Assembly: GCF_024499015.1 (NCBI RefSeq) | Contig: NZ_CP098604.1 | Span: forward strand, 2,046,001-2,110,000 | Origin: Xanthomonas hortorum pv. pelargonii | Lineage (GTDB): Bacteria > Pseudomonadota > Gammaproteobacteria > Xanthomonadales > Xanthomonadaceae | DNA length: 64,000 nt | Reading direction: 5' to 3' | Shown here: piece after piece, positions 58,281 through 64,000 of the stretch | How positions within the stretch are numbered: position 1 is the stretch's first letter | How the letters are laid out: the number at the start of each line of letters is the position of its first letter | The notes under the pieces: model-generated | The model's database searches: none | The model's input: only the letters and a program-made list of their open reading frames with translations | What the model was told of the DNA's origin: nothing | Translations under genes and position numbers: made by a program

Positions 58281-60791
58281 TCAGCGTTGCGCAACAGCGG
58301 TGGTGGTCTCTGCGCTTGAGATGGCCGGCATTGCCTTGGCCGCTGCGGCCAGCGCCAGGGTCTGGCGTGCGGCAAGCAGCGGTTCTTCGGCATCGCCGTA
58401 GATACCGGTCAACATCTGCAGCGCTTGCTGCGCGTGGTCGCGCGCAGCGGCGATCTGGCCAAGCCTGCGCTCGGCCTCGGACATGCCGCGCAGGATCTCG
58501 GCGGTCTGTGGATGCGCACGGCCCAACACGCGCAAGGACGAGGCCAGGCAAGCGCGCTGTTCGACCAATGATGCCTGCACCTGCCCGGCATCCAGCAACC
58601 AGAAGGCATGGTTGCTGCGGTAGGTGATCGTGGCCCGCGCATCGTCGCCGAAGGCGGCGCGTGCGCGCTCCATCGCAGCGCGGTAATGCGGGCCGGCTTC
58701 GGCCAGCTTGCCTTGCTGACGCAAGGTGTCGGCGAGATTGCCTTCCACCATCAAGGTATCGGCGGCGTTGTCGCCGTACAGCTTGCGGGTAATACGCAGC
58801 AGCGGCGCGAGTTCGGCTTCGGCAGCGGCAAACTCGCGCTGCATCAGCAAAAACACCGCCAGGCTGTTGCGCATCGACAGCACCAGCGGATGCTCTGGCC
58901 CACGCACGCCAATGCGCTCGCGCAGCAGGCTGCGCTGCAAGGCGATGGCCGGTGCAAGCTGCCCATTCCCAGCCAGCATGCCGGCGTAGCTGTTGCCGGC
59001 ATCGATGCGGCGTTCTGCTGTGGTGGCCACGTTGGCCAATGCGGCGACGTAGGCATGCCGGCTTTCCGCCAGCGCCTCCAGCATGCGGCCTTGATCGCGC
59101 AGCGCCCATGCCAGCCGGGCACGCATGTCGTTACCCAGGCTCTGCTGCTTTGCGCTGCCGCGCGCGGCCTGCGCCATGCCGGCGCGCAGCACGCGCTCGG
59201 CCTCGCGCGATTGACCCGCACCACTGAGCGCCTGGCCCAGCATGGAGGCCGCTTCCAGCGCCGGCTCGCTGCCGGCACCCGTGCTCTGCTGCGCCAGCGC
59301 CTGCGCGGTGCGCAGATGCGCAACCGCCTGCGGATAGTCCGACAAGGCGATCAGCGTGCGACCCAGCGTCAGTTCCACCTCGGTGCGTGCATCCGGTTGA
59401 TCGGCCAGCTCGCGCGCGGCGCGCTGCGAGGCCTGCTGCAGCAAGCGCAACATCAGCGTCTTGTCCAGATCCTGCGCGATGCCAGGGTCCACGCTGGACA
59501 ACACCGAGCTCATGAAATCGCCAGTGACCTGCGCGCGTTGCGCATCGCGCGCGGCTTGCTGCAGCGACCACAACGTGGCGCCCAGACCACCCATCAGCGC
59601 GATCGACACAAGACCGGCAGCCAGCACGCCGCTGCGATGGCGTTGGGCGAACTTGCGCAGCCGCCACCACCGGCCCGCCTGCAACGCGCGTGGCGGGTAG
59701 CCATCGAGCCAACGATGCAGTTCGTCCAGCAAGGCCGATACCGACGCATAGCGTGCAACGGGCTCGGGCGCCAACGCGCGCAACACGATCGCATCCAGGC
59801 CGTCGCGCAATTGCCGCTGCAGTCGGGCGTGGGTGGTCGCGCGTGCGGCGCAGATCCGTGCACGCGCATCGGCCGGCACTGCCGCCACGCGCTGCGAGGG
59901 GGGCTGCGGCAGCCCATCCTGCCCGGCCACCGGTGCCAGCCCGCAGCTCAACTCATAGAACATTGCGCCCAACGCATAGATGTCGCTGCGCGCATCCACG
60001 TCCTGCTCGCCGCGCGCCTGTTCCGGGCTCATGTAGCCGGGCGTACCGCGGCCATGCGCGGAGGTCATGCCGGGATTGGCCGCATCGATGGCGATGCCGA
60101 AGTCGATCACGCCCGGCATCGGCCGCCCATCGATGTCGCTGACCAGCACGTTGCTGGGTTTGAGGTCGCGATGGATCACGCCTTTCTGGTGTGCGTGCTG
60201 CACCGCCTCGCTCACCCGCAGCATCAACAACACGCGCGCATGCAGCGAGAGCAGATGCGCATCGCACCACCAGGTGATCGGCTCGCCGCGCAGGTATTCC
60301 ATCACCAGATACGGGCGGCCGTGCGCATCGGTGCCCACATCGTGAATCTGCGCGATCGCCGGGTGCACCATTTGCGCCAGCAAGCGGCATTCGAACTCGA
60401 ACAACGCGCGGCCCTGCACATCCAGCGCATCGGCGGCCACCAGCTTGATCGCCACCTCGCGCTCGTAAGCGCCGTCGGCGCGATGGCCCAAATACACCTG
60501 ACCCATGCCGCCGGCGCCGATCAGGCGGTCGATCGCCCATGCACCAAAGCGCGTGCCGGCCGGCAGCTCCGGCAATGGCGCGCGTAAGGCGGCCACGGCC
60601 TGTTTCAACGGCGCACGCACGCGCAGCGTGGCCTGCGATTCCACCGCCAGCATCGCCAGCAACGCATCGCGCAGCACCACATCGTCACCGGCCTGCGCAC
60701 GCGCGGATGCCTCGCGCGCCTCCACCGGCAGTAGGCAGGACTGATGAAATAACGCCTCCAGGCGTTGCCAGGAAGTGGCGACAACGCTCAC
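58281..60791 (-). CDS. Membrane-anchored Ser/Thr protein kinase with TPR-like C-terminal part
   Basis: The 836-residue protein has a Hanks-type kinase domain at about residues 85-350 with all key parts: GAGGMGQVY, Lys116 (VAIKL), HRDLKPSN (Asp209), DFG (Asp230) and GTPGYMSPEQARG. A single membrane helix near 385 (SGVLAAGLVSIALMGGLGATLW) separates it from a helical sensor region with TPR-like repeats (HLRTAQALAQQ, AAEAELAPLLRITRKLYGDNA, HYRAAMERARAAFGDDA). The start is GTG 60791, sharing GTGA with the upstream sigma factor stop. Such sigma-kinase pairs are known: the kinase probably controls the sigma factor by phosphorylation. Confidence 0.9.
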   Translation of the reverse strand: MSVVATSWQRLEALFHQSCLLPVEAREASARAQAGDDVVLRDALLAMLAVESQATLRVRAPLKQAVAALRAPLPELPAGTRFGAWAIDRLIGAGGMGQVYLGHRADGAYEREVAIKLVAADALDVQGRALFEFECRLLAQMVHPAIAQIHDVGTDAHGRPYLVMEYLRGEPITWWCDAHLLSLHARVLLMLRVSEAVQHAHQKGVIHRDLKPSNVLVSDIDGRPMPGVIDFGIAIDAANPGMTSAHGRGTPGYMSPEQARGEQDVDARSDIYALGAMFYELSCGLAPVAGQDGLPQPPSQRVAAVPADARARICAARATTHARLQRQLRDGLDAIVLRALAPEPVARYASVSALLDELHRWLDGYPPRALQAGRWWRLRKFAQRHRSGVLAAGLVSIALMGGLGATLWSLQQAARDAQRAQVTGDFMSSVLSSVDPGIAQDLDKTLMLRLLQQASQRAARELADQPDARTEVELTLGRTLIALSDYPQAVAHLRTAQALAQQSTGAGSEPALEAASMLGQALSGAGQSREAERVLRAGMAQAARGSAKQQSLGNDMRARLAWALRDQGRMLEALAESRHAYVAALANVATTAERRIDAGNSYAGMLAGNGQLAPAIALQRSLLRERIGVRGPEHPLVLSMRNSLAVFLLMQREFAAAEAELAPLLRITRKLYGDNAADTLMVEGNLADTLRQQGKLAEAGPHYRAAMERARAAFGDDARATITYRSNHAFWLLDAGQVQASLVEQRACLASSLRVLGRAHPQTAEILRGMSEAERRLGQIAAARDHAQQALQMLTGIYGDAEEPLLAARQTLALAAAAKAMPAISSAETTTAVAQR

Positions 60792-61327
60792 AGCTGCGCC
60801 GCCAGCCACACCCGCGCAAAGCGCAGATCGCGCTCCAGCGTGGGCACCGACACCTCCAGTTGCTCGGCCGCCTCGGCCACACTGAAACCCACCAGCTCGG
60901 TCAGCGCGAACGCCTTGGCCTTGCGCTCGTCCACGCGCGCCAGCTTGTCGAAGGCATCGGCCACCATCAGCAAGGCCTCCGGTCGCGGCGCGCCATCGGA
61001 CAGACTGATGGTCAACGTCACCGCCTGCCCACCCCGCTTGGCGCTGGCCTGCTGCCGCGCCAGATCCACCAACAGGTGGCGCATCTGCAGTGCGGCAACC
61101 GAATAGAAGTGCGCACGCGAGCGAAAGCCCTGCTGCCCCTGCTCCAGCCGCATCCACGCCTCATGCACCAGCTCGGTGGCCTGCAGCCCGCCGCGCGCAT
61201 TGCGCCGCAGTAGCCGCAACGCCGTCTCGCGCAGCACCATGTACACCTGCCGCGCCAATGCATCGCCCGCGCCGGGCTCCTCGCGCTGCCAGGCCTGCAA
61301 CAACTCGGTGATCGGCAGCTCGGACAT
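60788..61327 (-). CDS. ECF-family RNA polymerase sigma factor linked to a Ser/Thr kinase
   Basis: The 179-residue protein has ECF regions 2 and 4: LLRRNARGGLQATELVHEAWMRLEQ (region 2) and LARVDERKAKAFALTELVGFSVAEAAEQLEVSVPTLERDLRFARVWL (region 4 with helix-turn-helix). It belongs to the group with SRAHFYSVAALQMRHLLVDLARQQ, which typically sits beside serine/threonine kinases rather than anti-sigma factors. GTGA overlap with the kinase supports a two-gene unit. In Xanthomonas citri a comparable ECF-kinase pair controls type VI secretion, but this pair has no secretion genes nearby. Start at MSELPITELLQ; one three codons earlier is possible. Confidence 0.88.
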   Translation of the reverse strand: MSELPITELLQAWQREEPGAGDALARQVYMVLRETALRLLRRNARGGLQATELVHEAWMRLEQGQQGFRSRAHFYSVAALQMRHLLVDLARQQASAKRGGQAVTLTISLSDGAPRPEALLMVADAFDKLARVDERKAKAFALTELVGFSVAEAAEQLEVSVPTLERDLRFARVWLAAQL

Positions 61328-61460
61328 CGGGCCCATCTCGCCTGCGTGGGAGCGCAGTATCCCGCATTGGCGGCCGGGTAGGCGTTTCAAAACCAAACGG
61401 TTTAGCTCGCTTGCGCCGGACCTGGCAAACGCGCCTCGGGCCGGCCAGGTCAGGCAGCCA

Positions 61461-61883
61461 TCAAGGTGCGGGCTGCCAGGTCGGCCCCTGACATATGAAG
61501 GCCACGCAGCCCTCCACCTTCAAGGAGCCATCGGCGCCACGCTTGATCTTGGCGTTGTAGGTCTTGCCGGATTCGGGGTTGTAGATCTTGCCTTTCCACA
61601 GATCTCCTGCATCCACCAGCTCGCTGAGGATCACCGTGCCTTCCATGGGGTTGTGGCGCTTGGCCGGATCCGGATTGAACGCATCGGTCTTCCGGCTACC
61701 GGGCTTGGTCCGCAGCACCTTGACGATGGTGCCGCACAGCGACGTGCCGCAGGGCTGGATGTCGACCAGTGCCTGCTGGTTATCGGTGAACCATTTTCCG
61801 GTGATGGGTTCGGCGGCGAATGCAGGCGTGCTCTGCACGACAAGGCCGAAAACGACATAACATACTGCAGAGATGCATTTCAT
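61461..61883 (-). CDS. Secreted DUF2147 protein
   Basis: The 140-residue protein has a signal peptide (MKCISAVCYVVFGLVVQSTPAFA, cleavage near residue 23) and the DUF2147 domain: ITGKWFTDNQQALVDIQPCGTSLCGTIV, GTVILSELVDAGDLWKGKIYNPESGKTYNAKIK and LKVEGCVAFICQGPTW. Four Cys suit two disulfides in the periplasm or outside the cell. The family is a small beta-barrel of unknown function. GGGGAAA precedes ATG 61883. It stands alone, with a 390-bp gap before the next gene. Confidence 0.85.
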   Translation of the reverse strand: MKCISAVCYVVFGLVVQSTPAFAAEPITGKWFTDNQQALVDIQPCGTSLCGTIVKVLRTKPGSRKTDAFNPDPAKRHNPMEGTVILSELVDAGDLWKGKIYNPESGKTYNAKIKRGADGSLKVEGCVAFICQGPTWQPAP

Positions 61884-62273
61884 TGGATTTCCCCAAGCTT
61901 CGATAAGAGCAATTGACGCGCGAACGTGCTTTCGCTGATGCAGCGTCGCTGACACAGCCGCAGCAGCGTTAGAATCAGGCGAGTCAGATCGTATCGATGC
62001 AGTCTTGGGAGATGATTAGATCACTTGCCAGCAAGCACGCATGGCCGCATCCATGGAAACTTTTGACCTGATATCAGGCTTGCACCGATTGCGCTTACCT
62101 TGCTGATGTCGAATAGCTTGGTGACCGAAGTAACAAGCGAACCTCGCCCACTGCTATCGCCCAGAAAAAATTTCAATCGCATTGCATCATCACAAGAGCA
62201 AATCGTTAGCTGGGCATCCTGCAAACGCTGGCTCACTTCTCCCACTGCCTCGCCCTAAAGTACAAGGATCGTC
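61884..62273. other. Intergenic region between DUF2147 and serine hydrolase genes
   Basis: About 390 bases, less GC-rich than its neighbours. A 74-codon minus-strand frame (62021-62245, GTG start) shows no signal, domain or ribosome site and I do not treat it as a gene. AAGGA before 62274 is the ribosome site of the hydrolase gene. Confidence 0.4.
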
Positions 62274-63782
62274 ATGTCTGTCATCCATCGTCGTGAGCTG
62301 TTGATTGGCGGGCTGACGTTGCCACTGTGGTCACTGCCGATCGCTGCTCATGCAAAAACATCAAGCCCGCCTGCATCGTTCGAAACATTGCTGCGCCCAA
62401 CCGTGCACACCGGTCAGGAGCAGTGGGCCTTGCAAGCACGCATGCAACATCACCGAGTGCCAGGCGTGGCAGTTGCGATCCTGCGCGGGGGACAGATCCA
62501 CAGCATCAAAGGCTTCGGATCGACAACGGCGGGACGTCGCTCACCGATCGGCGAAGACACCTTGTTCTCGGTTGGCTCGGTCAGCAAGGTAGTGACGGCC
62601 GCGCTGTGCGTGAAGCTTGCCGCGCTTGGCATCGTGGATCTGGATACAGACGTCGGCACCTGGCTACGCCGTTGGCAGATACCGCAAGGGCCGGACGGCG
62701 ATACCAGCAAGATTTCCCTGCGCATGCTGCTGTCGCATACAGCAGGTTTCAACGTGCACGGCTTCAAGGACTTCGACCCAGGCGCTGCATTGCCCACGCT
62801 GGTACAGACGCTCACCGGCACATCGCCCGCAGTCAACAAGCCTTTGCAGCGGATCGATATTGCCGGCACCCGCGCGCGTTACTCCGGTGGCGGTTACATG
62901 ATCGCGCAGGCGGTGATCGAAGACGCTGTGGGCAAACCGTTGAATGCGATTGCCACCGAGCATCTTCTTGGCCCATTGGGCATGCGCAGGAGCCGGTTCG
63001 ATGCAGGCCTTGCCGCAGACACGCGCGATGTGGCGCACGCACACGACGACTCGGGCGCTCATGTTGCACTACCGCGTGGATGGCAAAGTTTCCCGGAACT
63101 GGCGGCGTCCGGCTTCTGGACCTCGGCCAAGGAGTTGAGCCGCTTGGTCATCGCGTTGGGTAGCTCCTACCGCAGCAGTGTCGGATTTCTGCCGCAAGCT
63201 TTGGCTATCGACATGATGACCGAGGTGGCCCCCGGCATCCACGGGCTCGGGCCACGCCTCGCCGGGCAAGGGCAATCGCGCATCTTTCATCACGCCGGAG
63301 CCAACGACAGCTACAAGGCCTATCTCGAAGGAAATCTCGAGAGCGGCGACGGCCTGATCGTGCTCACCAACGGTGAAAACGGCGACTTGCTCCATAACGA
63401 GATTCGCAACGCGGTCTCCGATGCGCAGCATTGGCCAGGCGATTGGTCGGTGCAAGTCAGCCCGGTCGATTTCACAGCCCTCCTGAAGGACTACACCGGC
63501 CGCTATGTGCGGCGGCCCAATCAGGAACCGCTGCTCACCGGCGTGCTGGATCTGAGCTTTCTCGGCGAGGAGGTCGTGATTTCGCAAAGCAGCGAGGGAT
63601 TGGTGCTGGAAGGTAAAAGCAGGCCTCGCTCGCTGAAGCCGCTCAACAGCCATCGCTTTGTTGCCGATGCAGCGATTCCTGCGGGGACGCTGCAGTTTCA
63701 GTTTGATCGAGACAGCGATCGTCGTGTGGTGACGCTGAGAGTGATGGCTGGGGATGGAGTGATGGTTTTTGCGCCCGAGTGA
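62274..63782 (+). CDS. Serine hydrolase, class C beta-lactamase family (S12)
   Basis: The 502-residue protein has an N-terminal export signal with twin Arg (HRRELLIGGLTLPLWSLPIAAHA), a beta-lactamase-like domain with S-x-x-K (FSVGSVSKVVTAALC), Y-S-G (RARYSGGGYMIAQ) in place of Y-x-N, and HHAG for the K-T-G element, and a C-terminal lipocalin-like domain of about 100 residues. It could be an esterase, D-aminopeptidase or penicillin-binding protein rather than an active lactamase. ATG 62274 has AAGGA at good distance. It is the last gene in the window and has no operon partner here. Confidence 0.82.
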   Translation: MSVIHRRELLIGGLTLPLWSLPIAAHAKTSSPPASFETLLRPTVHTGQEQWALQARMQHHRVPGVAVAILRGGQIHSIKGFGSTTAGRRSPIGEDTLFSVGSVSKVVTAALCVKLAALGIVDLDTDVGTWLRRWQIPQGPDGDTSKISLRMLLSHTAGFNVHGFKDFDPGAALPTLVQTLTGTSPAVNKPLQRIDIAGTRARYSGGGYMIAQAVIEDAVGKPLNAIATEHLLGPLGMRRSRFDAGLAADTRDVAHAHDDSGAHVALPRGWQSFPELAASGFWTSAKELSRLVIALGSSYRSSVGFLPQALAIDMMTEVAPGIHGLGPRLAGQGQSRIFHHAGANDSYKAYLEGNLESGDGLIVLTNGENGDLLHNEIRNAVSDAQHWPGDWSVQVSPVDFTALLKDYTGRYVRRPNQEPLLTGVLDLSFLGEEVVISQSSEGLVLEGKSRPRSLKPLNSHRFVADAAIPAGTLQFQFDRDSDRRVVTLRVMAGDGVMVFAPE

Positions 63783-64000
63783 AGCAAGCTTGGAAAGCAG
63801 CATAAAATTTCTACCATGGCGCCGATGGCTGGTAACAGAGCACGGGCATGATGCCCGAAGCACGCCGTCGCATTTACTGCCCCCTATCGTGGCAAATAAC
63901 ATTGGCTGATTCGCATAAAGTCTCGGTCATGGGTGTCACCAGAGTGTGCACACCAATTGATTCGGCGCCTGGACTCATGCCGCTTGCCAACGTCTTCCAA
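63783..64000. other. Intergenic region at the right edge
   Basis: No gene is evident. A short stem CGGGCAT/ATGCCCG at about 63843-63858 is similar to the hairpin cores of the dispersed repeats. The window ends here. Confidence 0.4.

Noticed and set aside
62021..62245. 74-codon minus-strand frame before the serine hydrolase
   Set aside because: GTG start without ribosome site, no domain or signal, A/T-richer intergenic setting.

Overview
The window reads as a chromosomal segment of a Xanthomonas. The strongest reasons are a full xanthomonadin (brominated aryl-polyene pigment) gene cluster including the chorismatase XanB2, an sX13-like small RNA next to polA, uniformly high GC with strong third-position GC bias, and intergenic repeats that recur within the window. 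The species cannot be fixed from sequence alone. No rRNA, tRNA, CRISPR array or prophage was seen.

Left part (1-10.8 kb). The 3' end of an IS5-family transposase interrupts a gene whose remnant carries an RN-x3-H motif like that of HEPN RNases. Next come a ketopantoate-reductase-like gene, a four-helix membrane protein, a lipoprotein resembling only the front half of a secreted nuclease, and an acyl-CoA thioesterase. The ribonucleotide reductase locus follows on the minus strand: nrdA, nrdB, then a flavodoxin and a thioredoxin-like protein. Between nrdB and the flavodoxin sits a visibly A/T-richer two-gene module, a DUF3800 protein and a BECR-type nuclease-like protein joined by a TAATG overlap. 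A possible small RNA with its own terminator faces it. nrdA has a promoter overlapped by a NrdR-type box, a leader of about 300 nt with a perfect 23-bp inverted repeat, and a possible small upstream ORF that ends in the nrdA start codon.

Middle (10.8-30.7 kb). This holds a TerC/DUF475 membrane protein, a Pat/PatZ-type protein acyltransferase, a Fur-box-preceded cluster (DUF4198 protein, EF-hand protein, haem/transferrin-type TonB receptor), mgtE, a Kef-type K+/H+ antiporter, zwf with a histone-H1-like basic tail overlapping a GH15 hydrolase, a YecR-like lipoprotein, a membrane-anchored ankyrin protein and a YcgL protein.

Pigment cluster (30.9-48.7 kb). Two plus-strand blocks (ketosynthase, chain-length factor, GT2 glycosyltransferase, halogenase-like flavoprotein; and a second halogenase-like flavoprotein plus xanB2) flank a long minus-strand operon: ACP, membrane protein, PlsC-type acyltransferase, hotdog dehydratase, HtrB-like acyltransferase, LolA-like protein, MMPL exporter, second hotdog dehydratase, FabG. 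The 3-HBA:ACP ligase xanA2 closes the cluster. XanB2 makes hydroxybenzoate from chorismate, XanA2 loads it on the ACP, the ketosynthase, reductase and dehydratases extend the polyene, flavoproteins probably halogenate it, and acyltransferases, LolA-like and MMPL proteins attach and export it. This order is inferred from families and published work on the pathway.

Right part (48.7-64 kb). An S9 peptidase gene has an amber codon exactly at the end of its signal peptide. After it come two coupled hypothetical genes, a second field of inverted repeats, hemF, the sX13-like RNA, polA, a small lipoprotein, an ECF sigma factor translationally coupled to a Ser/Thr kinase with a TPR-like tail, a DUF2147 protein and a serine hydrolase.
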